64,000 nucleotides of DNA from Rhodococcus sp. OK519 (lineage in GTDB: Bacteria; Actinomycetota; Actinomycetes; Mycobacteriales; Mycobacteriaceae). This document shows positions 48,023 through 56,875 of the stretch, one piece after another. The first letter of the stretch is position 1, and every line of letters begins with the position of its first letter. A program made the position numbers and the translations under genes. The notes under the pieces were generated by a model. The model was not told the DNA's origin. It saw only the letters and a program-made list of their open reading frames with translations, and made no database searches. The stretch lies in assembly GCF_003051005.1 (NCBI RefSeq), contig NZ_QAOW01000001.1, positions 682,001-746,000 of the forward strand, read 5' to 3'.

Positions 48023-48065
48023 ACGCGAAGGGCGCGGAGTCGAATCGACCCCGCGCCCTTCGCGT
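48023..48065. terminator. Bidirectional terminator between DUF3107 gene and fasR
   Basis: Arms 48023-48037 (ACGCGAAGGGCGCGG) and 48051-48065 pair perfectly over 15 bp. The loop carries a small inner GTCGA/TCGAC helix (48039-48049). It lies between the convergent stops at 48010 and 48087. Confidence 0.82.
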
Positions 48066-48086
48066 GTATTCGCGTATGTGTAGGGC

Positions 48087-49095
<1,009 letters not shown>

Positions 49096-50187
49096 GTGGT
49101 GACTGACCGAGGAGGACCGCGCCTGGGGGGCACAGTTCCCGAGGTGTCCGACGATCAACGATCGGACGGCTCCCGGCCCACAGGAAGCGATCCCGGCCGG
49201 ATTCCCGACCCACACGAACCTCTGCGCGCGCTGTGGGATCCGACCCGTCGGAACATCGGTCGTCCGCGCACTCCGCGCCCCGAACGCGATGCGCGCAAGC
49301 AGAGCAAACTCGGCAAATTCGTCTCGATGTACGGGTGGCGTGCGTACGCGATCCCCGTGCTGCTGATTGTCACGGTCCTCGTCCTCGTGGACGCGGTCCG
49401 CGGGATCGGGGAGTCGGAGCCCGGGGCCTCCACCGACCCCGGTTTCGGTGAACTCAGCCACGAGGACGGCACCGACATCGTCGGCGTCCCGCCTCTCGCA
49501 GACGGTAACTTCGCCGCGACCGTGCCCGCCGGCGCGCTGCCCGAGGGTGGCCCCTTCACCGCGACGGGAGCACGCTCCTGGCATGTCGTGCCCGGCACGA
49601 CCGGGCAGGTCGGGCAGGGCACCGAGCGGGTGTTCACGTACAGCGTCGAGGTCGAGGACGGTATCGATACCGCTGGGTTGGGCGGCGACGAGTCGTTCGG
49701 TCGCATGGTCGACCAGACGCTCGGCAACCCGAAGAGTTGGACGCGCGATCCCCGGTTCGCCTTCCGTCGCGTGGACCAGACCGATCCGCTCCTGAAGGAC
49801 GGCGCGAGTCCGGACTTCCGCATCTCCCTGACCTCGCAGACGACGATCCGTGAGGTGTGCGGCTACGACATCCAGCTCGAGGTGTCGTGTTACAACCCCG
49901 GCATCGACCGGGTGGTGTTGAACGAGCCCCGCTGGGTTCGCGGCGCGATCGCCTTCCAGGGCGACATCGGCTCGTATCGTCAGTACCAGATCAATCACGA
50001 GGTGGGGCACGCCATCGGGTACCAGACGCATCAGCCGTGCGAGGCGGACGGCGGGCTGGCGCCGGTGATGATGCAGCAGTCGTTCGGCACCGCCAACAAC
50101 GACATCGCTGTGCTCGACCCCGAGGGTGTCGTCCCGATGGACGGCAAGGCCTGCCGCTTCAACCCCTGGCCGTATCCGCGCGGCTGA
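49096..50187 (+). CDS. DUF3152 membrane-anchored putative metalloprotease (Rv3207c-like)
   Basis: A 363-residue protein with a disordered N-terminus, one transmembrane helix (about residues 85-103) and an exported domain. The zinc motif is HEVGHAIGYQTH, of the HExxHxxGxxH metzincin type, followed by PVMMQQS, which resembles a Met-turn. Paired Cys (VCGYD, VSCYN, PCEAD, ACRFN) suggest disulfides. The frame begins GTG 49096; GTG 49144 is another possibility. Proteolysis has not been shown for this family to my knowledge. Confidence 0.85.
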   Translation: MVTDRGGPRLGGTVPEVSDDQRSDGSRPTGSDPGRIPDPHEPLRALWDPTRRNIGRPRTPRPERDARKQSKLGKFVSMYGWRAYAIPVLLIVTVLVLVDAVRGIGESEPGASTDPGFGELSHEDGTDIVGVPPLADGNFAATVPAGALPEGGPFTATGARSWHVVPGTTGQVGQGTERVFTYSVEVEDGIDTAGLGGDESFGRMVDQTLGNPKSWTRDPRFAFRRVDQTDPLLKDGASPDFRISLTSQTTIREVCGYDIQLEVSCYNPGIDRVVLNEPRWVRGAIAFQGDIGSYRQYQINHEVGHAIGYQTHQPCEADGGLAPVMMQQSFGTANNDIAVLDPEGVVPMDGKACRFNPWPYPRG

Positions 50188-50230
50188 CAAGCACGAGGCC
50201 GATAGCACGACGCTGAGGAGGGACCCGCCC

Positions 50231-50986
50231 GTGTCGTCCGAGAGCGATCCACACGTTCGTATCGGGGACACCGTGTGTTCCGGGTTCCTGTTCGACATGG
50301 ACGGCGTCGTCACCGACACCGCGCGCGTCCACGAGCGCGCGTGGGCGCGACTGTTCGACGAGTTCCTCGACGAGCGCGGCGCGGGGGATCCCCACTTCAC
50401 GACCGACGACTACCTGAACTACGTCGACGGACGGCCACGCGTCGACGGGGTCGCGTCGTTCCTCGCGTCCCGGTCGATCGATCTGGCGCACGGTGCGGCG
50501 TCGGACCCGCCGGACGCGAACACGGTGTGCGGTCTCGCCGCGCGCAAGGATGCGCTGTTCCTGCACGAACTCGACGCACACGGCGTCGACGCCTTCCCCG
50601 GAACGGTCGCGCTGATCGGGCGCCTGCGCGAGGCCGGCGTGCCCGTGGCTCTGGTGACCGCGAGCCGCAACGCCGAGCGGGTGCTCACCGCGGCCGGTCT
50701 GGTGGACAGTTTCGACGCGCGCGTCGACGGGATCGATGTGGACAACCTTGCGCTCGCGGGCAAGCCCGACCCGGCCACCTACCTCGAAGGGGCGCGGCGG
50801 CTGGGGTTGTCCGCCGACCGATGCGTCGTGCTCGAGGACGCGATCGCCGGGGTCGAGGCGGGTCGGCGCGGCGGGTTCGGGGTGGTCGTCGGTGTCGATC
50901 GCACCCACCATGCCGACGCCCTGCGGGCGGCCGGCGCCGACGTCGTGGTGTCGGATTTGGGCGACCTCGAGGTGCGCTTCGGCTGA
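50231..50986 (+). CDS. HAD superfamily hydrolase, beta-phosphoglucomutase-like
   Basis: A 251-residue HAD-IA protein. Motif I is FDMDGVVTDTARVH, then TAS, KPDPATYL and LEDAIAGVEAG. The C1 cap is present (about residues 25-110). It resembles Rv3400-type beta-phosphoglucomutases that act with trehalose or maltose phosphorylase. No phosphorylase gene is adjacent here, so the substrate is uncertain. GGAGG lies about 10 nt before GTG 50231; the upstream frame is rejected. Confidence 0.87.
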   Translation: MSSESDPHVRIGDTVCSGFLFDMDGVVTDTARVHERAWARLFDEFLDERGAGDPHFTTDDYLNYVDGRPRVDGVASFLASRSIDLAHGAASDPPDANTVCGLAARKDALFLHELDAHGVDAFPGTVALIGRLREAGVPVALVTASRNAERVLTAAGLVDSFDARVDGIDVDNLALAGKPDPATYLEGARRLGLSADRCVVLEDAIAGVEAGRRGGFGVVVGVDRTHHADALRAAGADVVVSDLGDLEVRFG

Positions 50987-51036
50987 CGGCCTAGGCTGGA
51001 CGCGAGCGTTTGGCCGGTCGAGTTCAGGAGCGTGTG

Positions 51037-52215
51037 GTGTCCGCGAATAGTCCGCTTCCCCCTCTGGTGGAGCCGGCGGCAGAGTTGAGCCGTGACGAGG
51101 TTGCCCGCTACAGCCGGCACCTGATCATTCCGAATGTGGGCACGGTCGGGCAGCGGCGTCTGCGGAACGCGCGCGTGCTGGTGATCGGTGCGGGCGGTCT
51201 GGGCTCGCCGACACTGATGTACCTCGCTGCGGCCGGTGTCGGCACGATCGGCATCGTCGACTTCGACGTCGTCGACGAGTCGAACCTGCAGCGCCAGGTC
51301 ATCCACGGCACCTCGGACATCGGACGGTCGAAGGCGCAGAGCGCGCGCGAGTCGATCCGGGAGATCAACCCGCACGTCGACGTCCGCCTGCACGAGTTCC
51401 GGCTGGAGGCGTCGAACGCCGTCGAACTGTTCGGGCAGTACGACCTGATCCTCGACGGCGCCGACAACTTCGCGACCCGCTACCTCGTCAACGACGCCGC
51501 GGTCCTGGCCGGGCGGCCGTACGTGTGGGGGTCGATCTACCGGTTCGAGGGGCAGGTGTCGGTGTTCTGGGATGCCGCCCCGGACGGGCGGGGCATCACC
51601 CTGCGCGACTTGTATCCGGAGGCGCCGCCGCCGGGAACGGTGCCGTCGTGCGCCGAGGGTGGTGTGCTCGGTGTGCTGTGTGCGTCGATCGGTTCGATCA
51701 TGGCGACCGAGGCGATCAAGCTCGTCACCGGAATCGGCGATTCGCTGCTGGGCCGGCTGATGATCTACGACGCCCTCGCCATGCAGTACCGGACCGTCAA
51801 GCTCAGCCGCGACCCCGATCGCGTGGATGTCACCGAACTCGTCGATTACGACGCGTTCTGCGGTGTGGAACCGGTCGTCGAGGCGGATCGGGACTGGGCG
51901 ATCACTCCGCTGGAGTTGCGTGAGCTGCTCGACTCGGGCGCCGATGTCGCGATCGTCGACGTCCGCGAGCCGGTGGAGTGGGACATCGTCCACCTACCGG
52001 GGGCGACGCTGATCCCGAAGGACCGGATCCTGTCGGGGGAGGCGCTCGCCGAACTGCCGCTGGACCGGCGCATCGTGCTGCACTGCAAGACCGGTATCCG
52101 GTCGGCGGAGGCGTTGGCGGCACTCCGCCGGGCGGGTTTCGCCGACGCGGTGCATCTGCAGGGCGGGGTGATCGCCTGGGCGCACCAGGTCGATCCGTCG
52201 CTTCCCGTCTACTGA
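51037..52215 (+). CDS. moeZ: Adenylyltransferase/sulfurtransferase MoeZ
   Basis: A 392-residue MoeB-like E1 fused to a rhodanese domain. It adenylates and thiocarboxylates MoaD-like and CysO-like sulfur carriers for molybdopterin and cysteine synthesis. The ATP motif GAGGLGSP is near residue 51, the catalytic segment is SCAEGGVLG, and the rhodanese loop is CKTGIRS with Cys near 352. CAGGAG lies 6 nt before GTG 51037; this start gives the mycobacterial length. It supports the molybdenum-dependent nitrate reductase encoded downstream. Confidence 0.93.
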   Translation: MSANSPLPPLVEPAAELSRDEVARYSRHLIIPNVGTVGQRRLRNARVLVIGAGGLGSPTLMYLAAAGVGTIGIVDFDVVDESNLQRQVIHGTSDIGRSKAQSARESIREINPHVDVRLHEFRLEASNAVELFGQYDLILDGADNFATRYLVNDAAVLAGRPYVWGSIYRFEGQVSVFWDAAPDGRGITLRDLYPEAPPPGTVPSCAEGGVLGVLCASIGSIMATEAIKLVTGIGDSLLGRLMIYDALAMQYRTVKLSRDPDRVDVTELVDYDAFCGVEPVVEADRDWAITPLELRELLDSGADVAIVDVREPVEWDIVHLPGATLIPKDRILSGEALAELPLDRRIVLHCKTGIRSAEALAALRRAGFADAVHLQGGVIAWAHQVDPSLPVY

Positions 52216-52294
52216 GCGTCCCTCCGCACCTATTCAGCGCGGCCTTCGGGGCGCCTCACCGAAACGGACGGTCTGCAGCGGTAGCCTGACGCCC

Positions 52295-53149
52295 GTGAGC
52301 TCTGCACAACCTCCCCAGCACGTCTGTTCGACCTTCGGTCTCCGCGAGGCCGATCCGGCCGCATTGGGCGCCGACTGGGACGGCGGATGGCGCTGCGGCG
52401 ACGTCGTGCTCTCGCCTGTCGCCGATCATGCACGCGCGGCGTGGTCCGCGAAGATCCGCGAGACCCTCGCGGTCGACGCCGTGCGGTTGGCCCGTCCCGT
52501 CCGGGCCACGGACGGTCGCTATGTCGTCTCCGGTTGGCGCGCCGACACTTTCCTCGAAGGGGCCTCGGAGCCGAGGCACGACGAGGTGGTGTCGCTGTCG
52601 CTGCGTCTGCATGCCGCGACCGCTCAGCTCGAGCGTCCCCGTTTCCTCGCCCAGCCTCCGGTGGCGCCGTGGGCCGACGTCGACGTCTTCGTCGCCGCGG
52701 ACCGGGCCGCATGGGAGACGGTCCCGCTGCGGACCGCTCGGGCCGCGGGAGCCCTCGAGGACCTGACGTCGGACGGCAAGCGCAGCGTCGAGGTGATCGG
52801 CCAGCTCGCCAGCCTGCGCAAGCCGGTGCGCGCACCCGATCAATTGGTGCACGGCGACCTGTTCGGCACCGTCCTGTTCGACGGCAGCGCCGCACCGGGC
52901 GTCACCGACATCACCCCGTACTGGCGTCCGGCCGCATGGGCGGCGGGTGTCATCGTCGTCGACGCGCTGTCGTGGGGCGGCGCCGACGAGGGCCTGATCG
53001 GGCGTTGGGAAGACCTGCCCGAGTGGCCACAGATGTTGTTGCGGGCGTTGCTCTTCCGGCTCTCGGTGCACACGCTGCACCCGCGCTCCACCCCCGACGC
53101 GCTCCCCGGCCTCCTGCGGACCGCCGAACTGGTGCGCCTGATCCTCTAG
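52295..53149 (+). CDS. TIGR02569-family protein, phosphotransferase-like (Rv3205c-like)
   Basis: A 284-residue actinobacterial protein of the TIGR02569 type with a kinase-like fold. The only kinase-like signature is LVHGDLFGTVLFDG, which has the HGDL but not the usual catalytic Asn and DxD pattern. TAGCCT (52282-52287) lies 7 nt before GTG 52295, giving a leaderless-type start. No function is assigned; it could be a pseudo-kinase. It follows moeZ as in mycobacteria. Confidence 0.78.
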   Translation: MSSAQPPQHVCSTFGLREADPAALGADWDGGWRCGDVVLSPVADHARAAWSAKIRETLAVDAVRLARPVRATDGRYVVSGWRADTFLEGASEPRHDEVVSLSLRLHAATAQLERPRFLAQPPVAPWADVDVFVAADRAAWETVPLRTARAAGALEDLTSDGKRSVEVIGQLASLRKPVRAPDQLVHGDLFGTVLFDGSAAPGVTDITPYWRPAAWAAGVIVVDALSWGGADEGLIGRWEDLPEWPQMLLRALLFRLSVHTLHPRSTPDALPGLLRTAELVRLIL

Positions 53150-53168
53150 TCGGTCCGACCTCGCCGAT

Positions 53169-53834
53169 CTACGCGTAGCCGGCGAGTAGTTCGTCGAAGA
53201 AGCACCGGGCCGCGGCGACCGCACGCTCGCTGTCGCCGGTGATCACGGCCTCGACGAGGGCACTGTGCTCGTCGTGGAAACCGGCGCCCGTCGCGGACGC
53301 GTGCTTGAAGACGGTGTCCTCGATCGCGGGGAGCAGCGAGTCGTAGAACTCCAGGTACACCTGGTTGTGGCTGGCGGCGACGATGCCGCGGTGCAGTGCG
53401 ATGTCCGCGGCGATGGCGGCCCGCAGATCGGGGCCGTGCCAGGCGTCGGTGCGGGCCTCGAGAAGTACCCGTAGGTCTCGGATGTCGGCGTCGTCGCGGC
53501 GCCTCGCGGCCAGACCCGCCGCGGTCACGTCCAGCGACTGGCGCAGTTCGAGTACGTCGCGCTCGTGGGCGCCGGCGAAGTATGTGCCGAGCGTGCTGCC
53601 CACCTCCGACGCCGCGAGCACGTAGGTGCCAGATCCCTGTCGGCGCTCGAGCAATCCGGTGTGGACGAGAGCCTGGACGGCTTCCCGGACGGTGTTGCGC
53701 CCGGTGCCGGTGAGGTCCGCGAGCTCGGGCTCGGTGGGAATGCGGCTGCCGACCGCCCAGTTGCCGGAACGAATCTCTTCCCGGAGCTGTTCTGTCACCT
53801 GGGTGATCAGGGTGCTGCGGCGAACGGGTTGCAC
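53169..53834 (-). CDS. GntR-family transcriptional regulator (FadR subfamily)
   Basis: A 221-residue GntR/FCD-type repressor. N-terminal winged helix (IPTEPELADLTGTGRNTVREAV in pieces, about residues 32-54) and an all-helical FCD domain with conserved Arg (ELRQSLDVTAAGLAA) and metal-type His (LHRGIVAAS, FHDEH). GTG 53834 follows CAGGAG; the frame is open to 53897. It is divergent from the CynX/NimT-type transporter and probably controls it. Confidence 0.88.
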   Translation of the reverse strand: MQPVRRSTLITQVTEQLREEIRSGNWAVGSRIPTEPELADLTGTGRNTVREAVQALVHTGLLERRQGSGTYVLAASEVGSTLGTYFAGAHERDVLELRQSLDVTAAGLAARRRDDADIRDLRVLLEARTDAWHGPDLRAAIAADIALHRGIVAASHNQVYLEFYDSLLPAIEDTVFKHASATGAGFHDEHSALVEAVITGDSERAVAAARCFFDELLAGYA

Positions 53835-53873
53835 GGCGCTCCTGTGGGTAGGCGTGATGTCACACGAATTATG

Positions 53874-53973
53874 CTTTGCCCTCGATCGTCCGGTCATCCT
53901 ATGATTTGTCGCGTCGAGTGCAAAGTTCTCGGGCAGTTGCTCTCAGGTGCTCTCAGTTGCTCTCAGTTGCTCC
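53874..53973. promoter_or_regulatory. Divergent control region: split inverted repeat and four 10-bp repeats
   Basis: CTTTGCCCTCGA (53874-53885) and TCGAGTGCAAAG (53914-53925) form a 12-bp inverted pair with one mismatch and 28 bp between. They are followed by four 10-bp direct repeats of CAGTTGCTCT (53934-53943, 53944-53953, 53954-53963, 53964-53973), two with one change. A 10-bp period places all copies on nearly the same face of the helix. The GntR protein is the likely ligand of one of these. Confidence 0.55.
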
Positions 53974-54024
53974 CGAAACACTCAGACCGACGAATCCCTC
54001 ATCACAAACGGAACGAGGCAGTAC

Positions 54025-55293
54025 ATGACCGCGCCTGCAGGCAGTTCCCGCTCCGCGGGTGCGACCGCCCAGGCCCCGCGGGGGCCACAGCCACTCCTGG
54101 CGGGACGCATGCTGGTATTCGCCGCGATCGTGATGTCGGCGCTCACACTGCGGCTCGCGGTCACCTCCTTCACCCCGCTCGCCGAGAAGATCAGCGACGA
54201 GCTGGGCTTCTCGTCCACCGTCGTCGGTGTCTTCGGCATGGTCCCCACCGCAATGTTCGCGGTGTTCGGTCTCCTCACACCGGCGATCGCGCGCCGCCTC
54301 GGACTGGAGGGGACCGCGCTCCTCGGAATGCTGATGGCCGGTGTCGGCATGCTCACGCGGGCGATGGTGTCGGACACCTGGTCCTTGTTGGCGCTGTCGG
54401 CGCTCGCGCTCGGCGGCATGGGCATCGGCAACGTCGTGATCCCGCCGCTGGTCAAGCGGTACTTCGGCGATCGCCTCGCGCTGATGAGCTCGATCTACAT
54501 CACCGGTGTGCAGATCGGCACGATCCTGCCGGCGACCGTCGCGGTGCCGCTCGCGGACGCGTTCGACTGGCGGATCTCGCTGGGCGTCTGGTCGCTGCTG
54601 GGCTTCGCCGCCGCCGCGCCGTGGCTGATGATCCTCGCGCGTGGGCGCAAGCAGTCGGGCGATGCGGCGGCAGTGCTCCCGGCGGAGACGCACGCGCCCG
54701 GGCGTCCCTGGCGCTCGCCGGTCGGCTGGGGGATGGCCGGGATGTTCGGCATGACGTCGCTCATCACGTACTCGATGTTCACGTGGATCCCGAAGATCCT
54801 CACCGAGGCCGGGGCGAGTGAATCGTTCGGCGGCAGCATGGTCGCGTTGTTCTCCTTCATGGGTCTGGTCGCCGCCTTCGCCGCACCGAGTGTCTGTGCG
54901 CGGATGCGCAATCCGTTCCCGATCGTCGTCGGCTGCGCCGTCTGCTACGCGGTCGGCTTCACCGGACTGTTCCTCGCGCCGATGTCGGTGCCGATCCTGT
55001 GGGTGATCGTGATCGGCCTCGGGCCCAGCACGTTCCCGATGTCGCTGACCCTGATCAACCTGCGCACCCGCACCCATGTGGGATCCGCGGCGCTGTCGGG
55101 GTTCACCCAGGGCATCGGCTACACCGTCGCGTGCATCGGCCCCCTGCTGTTCGGTGTGCTGCACGAGTCCACCGGCGGCTGGGGTGCTCCCTTCGCGCTG
55201 CTCGGTGTCGCCGTCGTCGTGGTGCTCATCTCCGCCTGGGCCGCGTGCAAGCCGCGCATGCTCGAGGACAGCTGGGGCGCGAAGACCGTCTGA
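54025..55293 (+). CDS. MFS transporter, CynX/NimT family
   Basis: A 422-residue major facilitator with 12 membrane helices, resembling the CynX/NimT (cyanate or 2-nitroimidazole) group. TM1 motif LRLAVTSFTPL, GMGIGNVVIPPLVKRYF and GLGPSTFPMSLTLINLRTRT are typical. ATG 54025 is preceded by GAGG; earlier in-frame starts fall in the 10-bp repeats. Its substrate is unknown. It precedes narK, but as a separate unit. Confidence 0.86.
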   Translation: MTAPAGSSRSAGATAQAPRGPQPLLAGRMLVFAAIVMSALTLRLAVTSFTPLAEKISDELGFSSTVVGVFGMVPTAMFAVFGLLTPAIARRLGLEGTALLGMLMAGVGMLTRAMVSDTWSLLALSALALGGMGIGNVVIPPLVKRYFGDRLALMSSIYITGVQIGTILPATVAVPLADAFDWRISLGVWSLLGFAAAAPWLMILARGRKQSGDAAAVLPAETHAPGRPWRSPVGWGMAGMFGMTSLITYSMFTWIPKILTEAGASESFGGSMVALFSFMGLVAAFAAPSVCARMRNPFPIVVGCAVCYAVGFTGLFLAPMSVPILWVIVIGLGPSTFPMSLTLINLRTRTHVGSAALSGFTQGIGYTVACIGPLLFGVLHESTGGWGAPFALLGVAVVVVLISAWAACKPRMLEDSWGAKTV

Positions 55294-55385
55294 CCTGGCT
55301 GTTCGCCGATCTCACTTCGCTTCGGCTCCGCGGGTGAGCGAGTGTTGACGGACGGGTCACCGGACGCAGCACCGACGCAACACCA

Positions 55386-55422
55386 GCCTCCTACCTTGGG
55401 GTTTCCCACACAGGTAGGAGGC
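55386..55422 (+). promoter_or_regulatory. RNA hairpin covering the narK ribosome-binding site
   Basis: GCCTCCTACCT (55386-55396) and AGGTAGGAGGC (55412-55422) pair perfectly over 11 bp. The loop includes an inner TGGG/CCCA helix. The right arm holds the Shine-Dalgarno AGGAGG (55416-55421), 5 nt before GTG 55427, so the mRNA should be poorly translated unless the hairpin opens. This is read from sequence; regulation is inferred. Confidence 0.6.
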
Positions 55423-55426
55423 CCAG

Positions 55427-56875
55427 GTGACCACTCTCTCCGATCGGCCCACAGCAACACCCGCGGATGCACCGGTGGTGCGGGGCCACCGCATCGAGCA
55501 CTGGGACGCCGAGGACGTAGGCGCCTGGGAGGCCGGCGGCAAGGCGATCGCCCGACGCAATCTGGTGTGGTCGGTGGTGGTCGAGCACGTCGGCTTCTCG
55601 ATCTGGTCGATCTGGTCGGTGATGGTGCTGTTCATGCCGACCGACGTGTTCGGGATCGACGCGGCCGGCAAGTTCTTTCTCGTCGCGGTCCCGACCCTCG
55701 TCGGCTCGGTTCTCCGGATCCCCTACACGGTCGCGACGGCCCGATTCGGCGGCCGTAACTGGACGATCTTCAGCGCGCTGGTGCTGCTGGTCCCGACGCT
55801 GCTGACGCTGTGGTTCGTGATGCACCCCGGGACGTCCTACACGACGTTTCTGCTGGTGGCCGCGACGGCCGGCGTCGGCGGTGGCAACTTCGCGTCGTCG
55901 ATGGCCAACATCAATGCCTTCTATCCGCAGCGGCTCAAGGGGTGGGCGCTGGGACTGAACGCGGGCGGCGGCAACATCGGTGTGCCGGTGATCCAATTGG
56001 TCGGCCTGCTCGTCATCGCGACGGTCGGTAACACCGCGCCGTACCTGGTGTGTGCGGTCTACCTCGTGCTCATCGCGGTCGCGGCGGTCGGTGCGGCGCT
56101 GTTCATGGACAACCTCACGGGCCAGAAGGCCGATCTGCGCTCCATGATCGAGGCACTGCGGGTGCGGGACTCGTGGATCGTGAGCTTCCTCTATATCGGC
56201 ACATTCGGGTCGTTCATCGGGTTCAGCTTCGCGTTCGGCCAGGTCCTGCAGATCAACTTCCTCGCCGGCGGTGACACCCCGGCGCAGGCAGCCCTGCACG
56301 CCGCGCAGATCGCGTTCGTGGGACCACTGCTCGGCTCGATCGCGCGACCTTTCGGCGGCAAACTCGCCGACCGCGTCGGCGGCGGACGTATCACCCTCTG
56401 GACGTTCGCCGCGATGGTGTTGGCGGCGGCCGTCCTGGTCGCGGCAGGTGCCGCCGACGATGCCAGCCCCGGCGCTGCGACCGGCGCCACCCTGACGGCC
56501 CTGGTGATCGGCTTCGTAGCGCTGTTCGTGCTCTCCGGTGTCGGCAACGGATCGGTGTACAAGATGATCCCGTCGATCTTCGAGAGCCGGTCCCACTCGT
56601 TGACCGGGCTGGACGCGCCGGGTCGGGCCGCGTGGTCCCGCAACATGTCGGGCGCACTCATCGGGTTCGCGGGCGCGATCGGTGGTCTCGGCGGCGTCGG
56701 TATCAACCTGGTGCTGCGGGCGTCGTACAGCAGCCCCGCCAAGTCGGCGACCATGGCGTTCTGGGTGTTTCTCGGCTTCTACGTCGTGTGTGCCGTCGTC
56801 ACGTGGCTGGTGTTCGTGCGCCGCACGGCGACCACGAACGATGCTGTCGGACAGACGATTGCGGTGCCGTCGTGA
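55427..56875 (+). CDS. narK: Nitrate/nitrite transporter NarK
   Basis: A 482-residue MFS nitrate/nitrite porter with 12 membrane helices. Both nitrate signature motifs are seen: GGGNFASSMANINAFYP near TM5 and GAIGGLGGVGIN near TM11. Arg residues of the NarK pore (RIPYTVATARFGG region and helix 8) are probably the substrate ligands. The Shine-Dalgarno lies within a hairpin. Its TGA overlaps the nitrate reductase GTG (GTGA). Confidence 0.93.
   Translation: MTTLSDRPTATPADAPVVRGHRIEHWDAEDVGAWEAGGKAIARRNLVWSVVVEHVGFSIWSIWSVMVLFMPTDVFGIDAAGKFFLVAVPTLVGSVLRIPYTVATARFGGRNWTIFSALVLLVPTLLTLWFVMHPGTSYTTFLLVAATAGVGGGNFASSMANINAFYPQRLKGWALGLNAGGGNIGVPVIQLVGLLVIATVGNTAPYLVCAVYLVLIAVAAVGAALFMDNLTGQKADLRSMIEALRVRDSWIVSFLYIGTFGSFIGFSFAFGQVLQINFLAGGDTPAQAALHAAQIAFVGPLLGSIARPFGGKLADRVGGGRITLWTFAAMVLAAAVLVAAGAADDASPGAATGATLTALVIGFVALFVLSGVGNGSVYKMIPSIFESRSHSLTGLDAPGRAAWSRNMSGALIGFAGAIGGLGGVGINLVLRASYSSPAKSATMAFWVFLGFYVVCAVVTWLVFVRRTATTNDAVGQTIAVPS

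Noticed and set aside
55294-55385. GlnR box before narK
   Set aside because: I looked for paired GTnAC-n6-GAAAC half-sites. A GTCAC is present but no properly spaced GAAAC partner, so the call is not supported.
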